Made by a program: the position numbers and the translations under genes. From contig OY282609.1 in the NCBI GenBank assembly GCA_958298945.1, positions 36,553,212-36,617,211 of the forward strand: a DNA stretch of 64,000 nucleotides, read 5' to 3'. This DNA comes from Atherix ibis (lineage: Eukaryota; Arthropoda; Insecta; Diptera; Athericidae). Shown here one piece after another: positions 12,201 to 23,930 of this stretch. A model generated the notes under the pieces. That model had not been told where the DNA came from. It saw only the letters and a program-made list of their open reading frames with translations, and did not search any database. Position 1 is the first letter of the stretch. Each line of letters begins with the position of its first letter.

Positions 12201-12654
12201 ATATTGTATACATTTTAAAATGTTTAGCAATCATTTCATTTTGGTTCAATATTCAGTAATATTATTTATAGAATTTAAAAGGTTTTACATTATACAAAAG
12301 GTAAATTGTAAATAATTTTAACAGAAGGATTTATGAGATAGTAAAAGGCAGAAAATTTTCCTTAACATTTTCTTAGATGAGAATATTTATTATTTTCTCA
12401 TTGGAAAGTAAATATTGACCAAGAATATTTACAAAATATAATTACAAATAAAGAATACAAATGTAAATAACTGTCGAAAAAATATCAGTTAATCTATCAA
12501 AAATACAAACAGATAATACTAAACATTTTATAAATACATAATATTATTTTTTGTTTCATAAGCCTAAAAGAATTATGTCTAATTTGCAAATTATTTTCTA
12601 TTTACATTATATTTATATTAGACGATGTTTAATTAAATATTTTGGAAAATCTCA

Positions 12655-12735
12655 GAACTGTTCAAATATTGTTTCCAATCTTTCGAGTTTCATTTACCGA
12701 TCCAATTGCACGATATAATTACAGACCAATTTTTA
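12655..12735. repeat. Third copy of the 9.7 kb dispersed repeat (internal part)
   Basis: AACTGTTCAAATATTGTTTCC to ACCGATCCAATTGCACGATA and TTACAGACCAA match 9760-9865 with a deletion of about 27 bp. This shows that the sequence is a dispersed element such as an LTR piece. Confidence 0.65.
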
Positions 12736-13131
12736 CGGAGTTTATGTACAAATAAATTGAATTTATTTTAACTAGCAAAGATCCTTTTTATAGTATGAAT
12801 TCATAAAATACATATTTTGAATTAAAAAGTGTGCAACTTCTCATACAGTTTCTCAGATAATATATAAATAGAAAATAATGTTTTTTTTTTTAAATAAGGG
12901 AAACATTCGGAAATTTACACCTTCAAACCAAAAATAAAATACCTTATTGGAAAATAAACATAACAACTTATGAAAAAAAAAAATAATTAAAATTTAAATA
13001 TTTTCAAAGGACATAATCAAACAAAATTACAAATGAATTGGATAATAACATGTTAATTTTTTTCATAATTCGAACATAAAGGTAGTAAACATTTTATAAT
13101 ATGCCGTTATAATTGTTTGAAGGCTCAGATT

Positions 13132-13239
13132 TTAATCAAAATATCTCGTTGCACAACCTGGCCTGCTGCTCTTTTTCTTCCGTATAGGACTGGTAGGTTC
13201 GTCAATTCCTTTAAATATGTACTTTATAGCTGATTTTTC
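13132..13239 (-). other. Short coding-like frame, unassigned
   Basis: The minus strand reads KSAIKYIFKGIDEPTSP then IRKKKSSRPGCATRYFD to a TAA. The basic composition and higher GC stand out, but there is no start, no clear acceptor and no family match. It may belong to a decayed element. Confidence 0.2.
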
Positions 13240-14253
13240 TTATATTAACTGATGTTCCATAAGGCAGTCATCTTGATTCGATCCTCTATTCCAAGCATAC
13301 CATATGTACTTATTTACGGCTCGTGTTGCAAGTACCAAAAATTATAAATTTTATAATTCTTATAATAAGACTAAATGAATGTAAAAATATGACCTTTCAG
13401 ATCAGAACTCAAATTTAATAAGCTCAATCAAAAATTGTTGTTTCTTTATATTGTACTAATGTTAACGTTCCTTTTGTTAGAGAATTAGCAGTTTCTTGCT
13501 ATCAAAATATTTATTTCCATCTACCATTTTACTCAAAGTTATTCACTTTGTTTAAGCAATATTTGTTGATTAAACTTTTACAACATGGTAACAGGCAGAA
13601 TTGGGTAATAGTATGAATCAAACTGAAGGATTATGGGGAGTAAACAAACATTCATCTAAGTTTCGTCTGCTTGCTTTGGCTTATGTCAAGATTCAGTATT
13701 TTACTAACGGTTGAGACTTCGGTGGGTGTTTCTGAAGAAGGAAGTGGAGGATAGTTTATGAACAAAAGGATTAGTATGATTTGTAAGATGAGCATGCAAT
13801 TTTTTATAACGATATACTGTCATACCACTGACCTAAAGGACTTGAAGATCATGATGAATAAGACTATTACGAACATAAAAAGGAGCATGTATATTAGATC
13901 TCGAAAAACTTTTCCAACAGAACAAGTTCGAAAATGAATTTGTCCCATAGAAAATTTAATTCGCTCCAATACAGCCAGAGCTAAGGCACAATTTGGTAGA
14001 GAGGAAGATGCGGCAAAGTGATATGCGAACAAATTGTTCCTATCTTTTGAGCTGACAACTGGAGTTTCATTATGAAATAGTATTGGGATGTCAAGGAAAA
14101 AATAACCAAAACTGTTTACTACCATTGACGCACTGTAGTATTTTCTCCCTCATCTTTTGGTCGGGAAGAAATTCAATTCTACGGAAAAGAGTATTGCAGT
14201 CATTGTTTAAATGTGTTCCGGTTTTGCTCAGATGGTCCTATTGGACCGGAAGC

Positions 14254-14330
14254 TTTTCCCCCGATCGCCTTTTTGCAGTTCGAGTCAAATTAGGTTTTCC
14301 CCCGATCGCCTTTTTGCAGTTCGAGTCAAA
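14254..14330. repeat. Two-copy tandem duplication, period 41 bp
   Basis: The 36 bp unit starting TTTTCCCCCGATCGCC and ending CGAGTCAAA occurs at 14254-14289 and 14295-14330 without a mismatch, separated by TTAGG. It lies inside the minus-strand LINE relic between its endonuclease and linker parts. Confidence 0.95.
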
Positions 14331-14814
14331 CATAAAATAATGTTGGTTAGCAGATTAGTGACAGCATCTACTTCGCTATTGAGGAAACATAGTGACCAGT
14401 AAAAACTCATAAAGAAGCTGTTTAGAACTTCCCACTTTGCTTTCTCGTACTATTAAACTGTCCTTTTAGAAGCATTACTTTTAAACGAGAAATTAGCTGA
14501 TATGACACAGTTATTTGACGCACATAGAAAGGTTTTTATGGTATATTTATCGGGATCGGATTTAAGGAACAAGTCGAAGGTATTAGCGTTATGACTGTCA
14601 ATGTCAGGGATTCGTGTTGGCTCAGTTGTTCGACTCAGCAAAGATCTCATTATACATTCTCAGTTATCCTTACAGAATGGCGAAAATCACCCGTAATAAC
14701 GATTTCAGTGTGAGAAGAAAGGGATACAATCATTGCGATATAATCGGATAGCGCATCTAACTCATTTTTGGTAGAGCTACCATCCAGACTGGAGCTTCTT
14801 TAAATAAAGCAACA

Positions 14815-14828
14815 ATGAATGGATTGCC
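14815..14828. repeat. Target site duplication, left copy
   Basis: ATGAATGGATTGCC is repeated exactly at 15420-15433 on the other side of the plus-strand LINE. The preceding AACA also matches but overlaps the LINE tail. Confidence 0.9.
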
Positions 14829-15262
14829 TCCGTCGGCCAGTGATCACAGTCATTCCCAATCTGCCTCGCCTACTAACAGAATGGCAACTAACACCTTTAG
14901 CCATCCGCAGACACGATGACTGGACCAATAGCGACACTTTTTTGTCGACTCATTGGAGAACAACTAACAAACCAGTGTATTCAACATCCATACCGAAATT
15001 CTGGGCGCGAAAGCTCCTCAGAATCCGGATTGGACATACTGCTCTTACCCATCACTTCCTTTTTGGCAACACCAACCGTCCCTTCTGCCAATCCTGTGGC
15101 ACCCATTTCACTGTCTACCATATTCTACAGGAATGCCACATAACCAAGAACTACTTTGCGAGCAGGATTCCTCCCATTATGGAGCTCCTCGATCCAACAA
15201 CTCCATTCCCTAGTCCCCTATTTAATCTTCTACAACATACTAATCTGCTCCACAAAATATAA
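14829..15262 (+). CDS. LINE ORF2 C-terminal fragment with CCHC motif
   Basis: About 144 residues are open from the insertion point to TAA at 15260-15262. The fragment corresponds to the RNase H-to-C-terminus part of I/Jockey-like ORF2 proteins: LRIRIGHTALTHHFLFGN is the usual R-x-G-H-x-x-L-T-H-x-F-L signature, followed by a zinc-knuckle motif CQSCGTHFTVYHILQEC (C-x2-C-x7-H-x4-C). It ends with LLDPTTPFPSPLFNLL. It has lost its reverse transcriptase and endonuclease through 5' truncation, which is common in LINE retrotransposition. The open frame and exact target duplication suggest that this copy is younger than its surroundings. Confidence 0.85.
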
Positions 15263-15419
15263 CAAAATTCTTAACTTTCTATACCACTAACCAGAGACCA
15301 GTTTCTCTCAGAAAAATTCCCACACGTACTACGAAGTCGCCAAATGGCCTCACGGTCGTAGCGCTATGAAGTGGCCCCTGGCACATGTCTAAGGGACCTT
15401 ACAAACAAACAAACAAACA
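14829..15419 (+). mobile_element. 5'-truncated I/Jockey-like LINE insertion
   Basis: A 591 bp 5'-truncated LINE is flanked by a 14 bp exact target duplication and ends in a repeated ACAA tail. It holds the end of the ORF2 protein and about 150 bp of 3' UTR. It is inserted in the endonuclease region of the minus-strand LINE at 13690-15560. Related 3' ends occur at 27904-28200 and 36735-37075. Confidence 0.9.
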
Positions 15420-15433
15420 ATGAATGGATTGCC
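15420..15433. repeat. Target site duplication, right copy
   Basis: This is an exact match to 14815-14828. The interrupted minus-strand LINE reading frame resumes beyond it. Confidence 0.9.
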
Positions 15434-16031
15434 CACGGATAGTACATTTGATCCACATGAAATTAAATTCTTAGTTAAACAAATACCATATTGTTCCAAC
15501 AATTGGTAGGCTACATTATTGTGGATGTAAATAGCGATGCATCGGTATGGAAAAAATAGTGGTGCTAGGCAATATCCTAGTGTCAGAATTTTTGCCTATC
15601 TATGTTTTACTAATTGCCAACACAGCTGGTTTGTACTCAAAACAAATAAAAACTCAAATAAATAATAATAATGATAATAATAATATTTAGTAAAAAAAAT
15701 TACACAATAAAAATAATTACGCAATAAAATAACAAACAATTTTGTAGAATATATACTACTGACTTTTTCGAAAACGGCTATATCTATTATAGTAAATGAG
15801 GCAGTCAGTACCTGTTTCAAAGTGCAATGATGAATCTTCCCTACATTCAGCATTTTCTAAGGCAATGCACACCCACATTTATCCTTAACGTGATTTGTAA
15901 ATATGCCTATGGTAGTATCCAACTTACGGCGTGAGTACCTGACTACAACGATAACCGTGTTTTCGATTATTCCATAATGGCAAGCAGTATTTTTATTACT
16001 CGTAGTTACAATAGATCTTGCAGCGTAAGTG

Positions 16032-16058
16032 TATAAAAAATAGTGCGCTTACTTCAGT
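16032..16058 (+). promoter_or_regulatory. Candidate core promoter (TATA-like box and TCAGT initiator)
   Basis: TATAAAAAA starts at 16032 and TCAGT, the arthropod initiator core, is at 16054-16058, placing +1 at 16056. The spacing of 24 bp is a little short for a classic TATA-Inr pair. The 5' UTR to the ATG at 16123 would be 67 nt and is GC-richer than the flanks. Confidence 0.45.
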
Positions 16059-16122
16059 GCACATTACCTTCTATCAAGTTCGAGGTTTTCTTAGAGCCTC
16101 CACTACGAGAATACAACAGACC

Positions 16123-16176
16123 ATGTCGCAATCTCTGTCCATGAACTTGTGGGCGCACATATTCGTAGCGGCTATG
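16123..16176 (+). CDS. First coding exon, signal-peptide-like, gene unrecognised
   Basis: The exon encodes MSQSLSMNLWAHIFVAAM and is followed directly by the donor GTATGT (16177). It ends in phase 0. A short polar start followed by a hydrophobic stretch (NLWAHIFVAAM) is what the first part of a signal peptide or membrane anchor looks like, with the rest expected in the next exon. Short first exons of this type are common in fly genes for secreted or cell-surface proteins with long first introns. Support comes from the start context ACAGACC-ATG, the promoter-like elements 65 bp upstream and the local rise in GC. The next exon is not identified in this window. Confidence 0.6.
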
Positions 16177-16547
16177 GTATGTACTTACACAAAGCTACTA
16201 AAATCGTGATCAAGATAGTGTTGATCATCGTGCACTGATACCGGGAATAAAGTGAATAAACTCCTCTGTAGGTGTACTTTCCAGGGATTGCAAACAGTTT
16301 TTTTCTCTCTAATTGGCAAATGTAGTCGTGCAATTCTCGTAAGCGCAGAATTCGAATTTTTGTTTATAAACTACGCACACGCTATTTAATACATCCATTT
16401 TTTATTTAAGGTATACTTTAAAGCTATTTGAAAATCGAACATTGAATGTTTTTTTCTTTAACTTATATTTAAACATTTCTGAAATAGCAGTAAGTTTTAT
16501 TCATTTTGGGTTATTAGTAGTTAATTAATACTTATCCATAGCCAATA

Positions 16548-16618
16548 TTTTATTTGTATATGAACATGCCTTAATATTACAAAAAGTAATATTAAGGCAT
16601 GTTCATATACAAATAAAA
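16548..16618. repeat. Perfect inverted repeat, 33 bp arms, 5 nt loop
   Basis: The arms at 16548-16580 and 16586-16618 are exact reverse complements around the loop AAAAA. The left arm contains GTATATGAACATGCCTTAAT. It lies in the first intron of the gene starting at 16123, outside any element I recognise. Confidence 0.95.
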
Positions 16619-16639
16619 ATAGATTTGATAGGAGTTGCT

Positions 16640-19310
16640 TTATACCAACAATTTTTTTTTTTTAAAGAAATAATTTTAAATCATTTTCATTCAGTAGGAT
16701 CTTTTGAAAAAAAAGAAACTAAACATTCTAAAATTACCCAAATCGATTAGATAAAGTTCTATTTTTTATATACATTTTCTTACCTATAATTAATAATTAA
16801 ATTGTCAACAATCAATCGCTGTCGACATTATAATTTATTGTTTATGAAAAACTTTTCTCACTAATAATTATTTATCCAACAAAATGATTAATTAAAATTG
16901 GTCACGGATAAAAGGCAAATATTTGATCCTTTGACCTTTTTTTAATTTTAATTTCAGTTTTCTTTGTGCATAATAACTTTAGATATTAACACCTACAATT
17001 ATGTTAATACATAAAAATAGGTATGTATATATATCGTTTCTGAAATTGATAAAAAAATGAAAATATTTTCGATACGTTATCATTTATAAGTTTATTTATG
17101 AAAAGGAAATTGAACAAAAGAACTGTACAACAGCAATAACGATAAACAATCGAAAAAAATATTTAATTGATGAAGAAAGAAATTTGCTCACGTAGTAGTA
17201 CGGATAAAAAACTAAAGCCATTCGTCGGACACGTAAACAATAATTTCTGACCACATGGATACACCTGATCGGGTTAGTTAGGTATGTTTGCTGTAGGTTG
17301 CACATGATTTTTACGTATTCGTGGTTAATGCATGAATATATCTGTGTTAAGAGATTATTGAGAAAAAAAGGATTGTGAGTACATGCCCATATAGATGTGG
17401 CTAACTAACTTAGTCTAAGATGGATAGTGGAAGCACAAAGCTTTTGCTGGTATGTACATATAGGTCTACTCGCAGAGCATCTAAATCATTTATATGGTCG
17501 AGGTTTCGAAGAACATTTATGGACTATAACTAACACATTCGCAAAGGATATATAATATAAATTCAAACGTAAATACGACGCTTTCAGAGATGTGAAGTTG
17601 GTTTTCTGTAATATTATGTCTACAAAAGCATAACAATCAAAAGCATATACTTCAACACATAGCATGAAGCAGAGCCAAAAATTCAGAGTCTGTACTTTGT
17701 TGTCAAAATAACGAATGTACAATACTTTAGTAGTACAAGTAACAAACAGTGGCCATTGACGGAACGAGAACTAAACCTTAAGCGGCTAGAATGCACAATC
17801 AGAAGAAAGACTATTTGCTGTACGATCGCAGGTAAACATTTCTTCTCAGTATCAGAAAGTGCATGGGCAAACCAAAATGGCCACAGTAGAGATGAAGTAA
17901 ATATTGTATAAGCATATTTGAATGTATGTTAATATATATGTATATGTAAATTCTAACTATGTGAATAGAGGAATGCGGTATGCACCTCTACCTTAATATT
18001 GTTCGTATCTCTGACCTTACCTTAAGATATTTGGAATTAGGGAAAAACGAGTGTTCGTAGGAAGTTTTATGCACTGATGTCTTAAGAAAACTTGTTTTAG
18101 CGATTCCAAATTGTCGTCGAGTATTAGACTTAGAGACTATTAAAATGGAAATCAAACTGAGTTTCTAAAAAGGCCTCTCAAGCGAACCACAATCTGATAA
18201 AATAAAATGCTTGTTAGGTATTTGTTCGGAACTAACGAAAATAAAGGTAACATTAGATATTGAAATGCTATACTAGCTTGATCCAAGATCAATTTCGGAA
18301 TATTTGGTAGAAATACTGAAAAAAGTATTGTTTTTTGTTTAAGCGCAATGTACAAAAATTATAGGAGTTCAAGATAAAATTTTGGTGGATTGAAATAAAT
18401 TCCAGAAATACATATCCACAGCCGACGAGAATGGAGGTAATGAACAATGTTTTTTGACAAACGTTTCAATTATTTTTGAATAGTTTTAGATGTAATTCAA
18501 AAATTTCTTGTTCTTTTTTATAAATATTGTTTCTGCAGGATAGTAAAATTAAATATTATGATACTATGTAGAAAAGTTTTAGTGTTTAATTTAAAAAAAG
18601 GCACTTTTTTTATTAATCGGACTTAGAGATTTTTGAAAAATATTTTGAGCTTCAGTCACTATTTACAATATTTTGAAATAATTTAATTTTCTTAACCTGA
18701 AGAACTATCATGTAAGTCTAATCATTTGAAACTCAAATAATTTATTATCTTCTTGTTAATACGAGCTTAATTTCCATAAAATATGTCTAGATCACTTTTA
18801 GTTAGCATAATTTGTCAGATATAAAATTTAAATACAATCTTAATATATGAGTATAGAAGTATTATGATAACTATCGAATAGACGTTTAGTGTAAGTACGT
18901 AATAAATTTCCATCTCAGTATTCATTTCTCTCCGAATAATAATATTTAGTTTTAGAAATTCAATTAATTCACGAAACTCTTCTTAGTATAAACAATCGTT
19001 TTCAATGCGATTGCAGTTTGGCCAAAAACAACTTTTATTGTACGAAATAGTAAAATTCACATTGAATGAAATAACATTTCTAAGAAGTATTGTATATAAA
19101 GAAAAAATTCATAATAGAGGAAGTATCCGTCTCTGATTTTTTTCTTCTTTGTATTAAAAATGAGTAAAATTTTTTTCAAATAACAAAGATATGACCTCAA
19201 AAAAAGTAAGTTGGAGTTGAAGAAAGTAAAAAAATCAAAATGATAAAAAGTCAAACAGAAGAAAAAGGGGAACAAAAAAAAACAAAAGAAACAATTCATA
19301 TAAGAAACAT
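16640..19310. other. AT-rich non-coding DNA, probably intron
   Basis: No supported coding sequence is present. Slightly GC-richer stretches at 17160-17300 and 17700-18100 contain no open frame with family features. Confidence 0.5.
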
Positions 19311-19339
19311 TTGGTTAGAGTGGAAGATAGTAAATTTCT

Positions 19340-19830
19340 TTTGAGGTCTCATTGGATTTAGTATGCCGTGCTGGCCAACGAGTTGGTCTTCTTACACTCA
19401 GGCCGTTGCCGATCGGTCTTCTTCCTTCATAAGTTAACTCCGGTTTTTTAACGTCATCTTCCACTGCGACGCCGAAGTCTTCTGCATGAGTCTTGGCTTG
19501 AGTGTTCCGCTTCGGTAAGTGGTCTTCTTTCACTTCTTTACTTAAGCCTTCTTAGTGTATGCAACGTCTTCTGAGATCTAACGAAGTGTTGTAGAATCTT
19601 CCATTCGTTCCGAACCCATCGTCGCGGCTTAATGATTTACCACCTCTAGTCTAAGAGGTAATCACGTAAGGTATTCGCCGCAATAAAACAACTGTAAACG
19701 ATTCATAATAGAATCGTGGGCCACAGAAACTATCCATAGACTCCAACACTAGTCGTTAGTAGTGAGTTAGATGCATAGTTACAGTCGCTAGGATTCGTTC
19801 TCCTTTGCAATTTAACTAAAGTTAACAACT
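19340..19830. other. GC-richer patch with repeated GTCTTCT motifs, unassigned
   Basis: GTCTTCT occurs five times between about 19385 and 19575 and CTTCTT/CTTCC variants add more. The minus strand is open at 19315-19533 (72 codons, rich in K, E, R and T, with EGRRPIGNGL and VRRPTRWPARHTK). An AATAAA lies near 19682. Composition is unlike the flanks, which suggests inserted DNA such as a decayed retroelement end, but no family is identified. Confidence 0.35.
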
Positions 19831-19834
19831 TCAA

Positions 19835-22600
19835 ACTTGTGATCATATGATTATATACACGAAAAGATAATATTAGTCGGTTAAAAGTTACTACTAACTT
19901 TATAGTTTTGATGCAAAATATTCTAGGTAATTAAAATATTTCTTGTAGAAAGTGTTATCACAGCTACGTGTTAAGGGTGTATTTTCTAGTGTAAATGTAA
20001 GCATTTTAATGCTAATACAAGAACAAATCATAATTATAATGAAAGTGATTGTGAATAATCGTGAGTTAAGAGTTGTGAAAAGATTTTTACAAACATCAAG
20101 TTTATTTGTTCAAAAAATATTGGAAAATTTTTTTATTAAACAATATTCAATAACAAAATTTTCTTATGTAACTTTTTAATTAAAAAAAAAATTATATTAA
20201 GTTTTAATATGTCAATTGAAAATTATAAAAATAATAAGATTATAGAGTGTGCTTTCGAAAAAAATTCTCTAAAACATCTTAAATCGAAGCAAAAAATAGA
20301 TACAAAAAATATGGATATGTGAAAGTATACGCATAAATGATGAAAGCTTAAAGAAATTTGACTTATATTTAACTATTTAATTTTATTTAAATTAAATGAA
20401 CTATTTAACTATGTAATTTTTTGTATACGAAATGGAGAAAAGCTGTAAATATTTTGTAAAAAATATCCTCATATATGAGACACATTTTATTATTAATAAT
20501 GTTTTGTTAATATCTAGTATAATAGATCAATATTTTATTAATATTCTACTCTAATTTATAATAATAATAAAATCTTTTTTAAACAGACGTATATTTAGGC
20601 CAAATAACAGCTCTATGAAATATTATAATTTCTTAAATAATGGCAAACATTTTGGATAAAAATAGCTTTTCATTTATATGATTTATTTGCAAACCGAATG
20701 ACGAGTTTTATCATATACGTGCATTTGAGTTACTTTCTTCAAAAATTATATATAAAATGATATATATTTTTTATAAAATATCTTTTAAATTTTAAGTAAT
20801 TACTATAATTGTATAAATTTAAGTATATGTCATAATTGCATATGAATGCATTCATGCACTTTTTATGGACATAACAGTTCTCCTGTGTGTAACATATTAG
20901 TATTTCTTGTAGTGGTAAAAGTTCCCATTAAACTAATTACGAATTAGGTTGCATTAACGCATCATCTTAAATGGGTATGTTTTTATAGAGTTCTGTAAAA
21001 ATAAGTTGGTTAATGGTTAATTTACTAGGTGGATCGATTTATACTTGAAGATTTCATTCTATGTATAAAAGATTCTAAATTTTACCCCTGCAAAAAAAGG
21101 TGCGGAAATCTATCAGAATAAAAATTAAATGAGAGAGAAAAAGTAAAAGATGTATTAGATATCTACTTAATTATAATGGTGCGAAATTATATTTTAAAAT
21201 TTTGCTTAATCAATGCAATTATTTTTGAGAGAAAAAGTAAACTAAGTTAAATAGTTTTCTTTTTCGGGAGTAAAAGTAATAATCGATAAAAACCTGGATG
21301 CAGTTTTCTTTAACCTACACTAACAACCATTGAAATCTACTTTAATTAGTCTACATATAAGTTATACCGCTTGAAACACCTCACTATAAAAACAAAGACT
21401 CTGCTGTATGGAAATTTGATCTTGGCACTCCTCACATATATTTCAGATACTTCGGTTCTGAATAATAAAAATTGTAAAGTATTGGACATTTTTTGAGGGA
21501 AATCACCTGAAGGATATGTTGGCTCTTATATAAGGAGGGATGATTTTGAAATCGATGAGCTATGTCACGACTGCTGTATTATTAATAAATGCAGGCTTCA
21601 TATTTTTTGCACTTAACGTGCAAGAGTGAGATAAACCCTACGAAAGAATCGAAACCAAGACGTCTACAATTGTCTTATACAGACTATCGATTACTGGCGT
21701 AAAAAATACTTTCTTATCTAGAGATTCTTGCCATCCTTACCCTACCATAACTATTAACAATATGATTAACACTGCACAAATGATTATTAATTTATATCAA
21801 CTGATTGAATCAATCTTGTATACTTGATTATTAAAAAAGTTTAATGTACATCAAAATTTCGCAAAAAATTATAGGGTTCCTCGACCTAATATCTTCTTTT
21901 TCGAGGTGAAACCGATAAGCTCACCTGTTGTTTCATGAAGTATATATGTGCAGAAGGAAAAATAGTTTCATAATCGTGCCAATAGAAAGTGATTCGTAGT
22001 ACTTATCAAAATGCCTAGAATCCATTTATATACAATATTTAAAAAATCTGTTTCGAAATATATTTATTATACTAATTATTTTTTTTTTTATTTTTTTGTT
22101 ATCTGGGATATAACAGGTTAAAAGTTATTTCTGCAAAGTTGCAAACACTGAATATAGAAACACTTCGTAAAATGAATCTTATAAATTACTAAATTGAAAT
22201 ATATTAATTTACTAAATTGGTTTCTGTACTTTAATATTTATTTAGTTTAAGGATAATACAAATTCATTTTTATAATTTATTGATTTAAAGATAACTTTTC
22301 TTCTTTTATAGCTGTACTAATGTTGCCAAGCGAAATTAATTTTTATTTAAAAAAATTTCTGAACTGAGGAAATAATTGCAATCTGGACTAGCATATTTCC
22401 TACAAATGTATTTGTAAAGATTTTCTCAATATTTCCTGCCATTTTCTAGGAAAATATGATTGTGCAGACTATCGAATTTAATATTTTAAAGCAAAGTATA
22501 GAGTTTTATTAGCAAGCAAAATCTCTTGTTTTTCTCCATACTAATATCATGATAGGAATCTATTTAGGACTCTATATATATATAACTGCAACTTGTCCGA
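19835..22600. other. AT-rich non-coding DNA, no gene seen
   Basis: No splice-supported exon or element is recognised. A short GC-richer stretch at 21400-21700 has no readable family motif. Confidence 0.5.
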
Positions 22601-22639
22601 GCTGATTTAAAAATCCTTCATTTTTACAATATAATATGA

Positions 22640-22925
22640 TCAGCTTTCGATTTATTTCTGTTAGACACGGAGAATTATTTTTGCCGCCTCCATAGCTACA
22701 AAAGCCTCAATTACAATCATTGTAGCCAATGATATTAATATCATCAGTATAACTTAACTAATGCCATTAATTGTTCGAAAATATGGGAAGACCCTGCTAC
22801 CAACAGATACATAGAATAAGACATTTTTTAAGGTCATTCTGCATACACTAATACTACGGTTCGTAGGGTTGCTAAACTTTGTCATTGTTCCAAAAAGCTC
22901 AACTTCCTCTATATTTTTATGTGCT
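22640..22925 (-). pseudogene. LINE reverse transcriptase relic
   Basis: The minus strand reads SVCRMTLKNVLFYVSVGS (about 22860-22810), then TDDINIIGYND (about 22755-22720), then after a frameshift IEAFVAMEAAKI (about 22715-22680). The order and wording match the palm region of a LINE reverse transcriptase with the F/YADDIDIIG active-site box followed by EAFxAMExAA. The active-site box here is TDDINIIG. Stops interrupt the frame. The rest of the element is not recognisable. Confidence 0.6.
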
Positions 22926-23930
22926 GTTCCGAAGTCAACAAACTGGTGAGATGTAAAAATTTAAAATTCTAGAGTCTTCAGTTGGTCTCATACTTATTCA
23001 ATACTAAATGTCTGCACAAAAAACTTTTAAAAATTACACGTATGTGTTAAGTAAAATATAATTAAATTTCTAATGAAAAATAAAAAAATATTAAAACAAT
23101 GTGATCGGTGCAGTTAAACCAAATTATTCAAATAAATTTAAATTTAACATCGGGACTTTTTTTAAAAAAAAAAACTGATTAGTGCTCGTATATAATTTAG
23201 ATACCGTTTAAATTATTGAAATTTTTATAACCATTCCTTAAGTAGAATTAAAAATTTATATAACAACCAATGCCAATCACTTATGGAAGTTAGCCGAAAA
23301 GTTCAATAACATTATTTTGAATATTTAAAAGCAAAAAACTGAATTAATATTAAAATCTATATATTGTAGATACGACATCAAAATAAAAACCTATATTAAT
23401 TATATTTTCAATATTTTTTATCGATTTAAATCGAAATATCCCGTAAAATAACAGATTTTCTTATCATATTATACTGTTTATTATTTGGTATTTTAACTAT
23501 GTTACTGTGCTTTTTGTTTGCTTGTGAATTAATTATGCTAATATATAATTGAAAAAAAAATTTAATTTGCATATACCAGTTCTGACAAACCCTATTAATA
23601 ATACAAATATTCTCTTCCACATATGTGTTTGTAACAAAATGCAAATATAAATATTATTTGAGATTTTAAATAAAATCTCATAGAAGCTTTTTAACATGGT
23701 TCATAGTAGACGTGAATTAATTTTTTTAGTATGTCATTAAAAAAGACATTAATTTCAAACACAAACTTTTTTAAAACTCACTATTTTACAGGAACTTTTT
23801 ATTTTAATGAGAATTTTTTTCCACAAAAGTTTTTGAAATTTTGTTTTGATTTGAGATTTGTAATTATAACTGAACTTCCTACTATATAGCTTTTATATAA
23901 GTTCCGAAATTTATTTCCCTGCTAATAATA

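Larger units (their letters stand above)
13690..15560 (-). mobile_element. I/Jockey-like LINE relic, minus strand, interrupted by another LINE
   Basis: On the minus strand the endonuclease domain begins near 15545 (CIAIYIHNNVAYQLLEQYG), is interrupted by the insertion at 14829-15419, and resumes with SSLDGSSTKNELDALSDYI (about 14790), EIVITGDF (about 14705) and EPTRIPDIDSHNANTFDLF then LKSDPDKY (14625-14540). The linker to the reverse transcriptase follows (IPILFHNETPVVSS, DRNNLFAYHFAASSSLP, about 14090-13990), then VSKILNLDISQSKQTK (about 13720). The TGDF and PTRIPD-x-D-x-H-x-x-N-T-x-D-L-F motifs are typical of LINE AP-endonucleases. Frames change often, so the copy is dead. The catalytic palm (YADD) was not found downstream. 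Confidence 0.75.

Noticed and set aside
14272..14290. GCAGTTCGAGTC resembling a tRNA B box, present twice
   Set aside because: No A box or cloverleaf can be formed around it, and the second copy is explained by the 41 bp tandem duplication in a LINE relic.
14254..14330. Repeat-spacer look, as in a CRISPR array
   Set aside because: There are only two copies with a 5 bp gap, in a eukaryotic genome and inside a LINE.
18401..18440. Possible 15 bp microexon (CACAG acceptor, CCGACGAGAATGGAG, GTAATG donor)
   Set aside because: It is too short to support without transcript data, and acceptor and donor words are common by chance.
19057..19299. 80-codon Phe-rich minus-strand frame
   Set aside because: It is produced by A-rich runs on the plus strand and has no real protein features.
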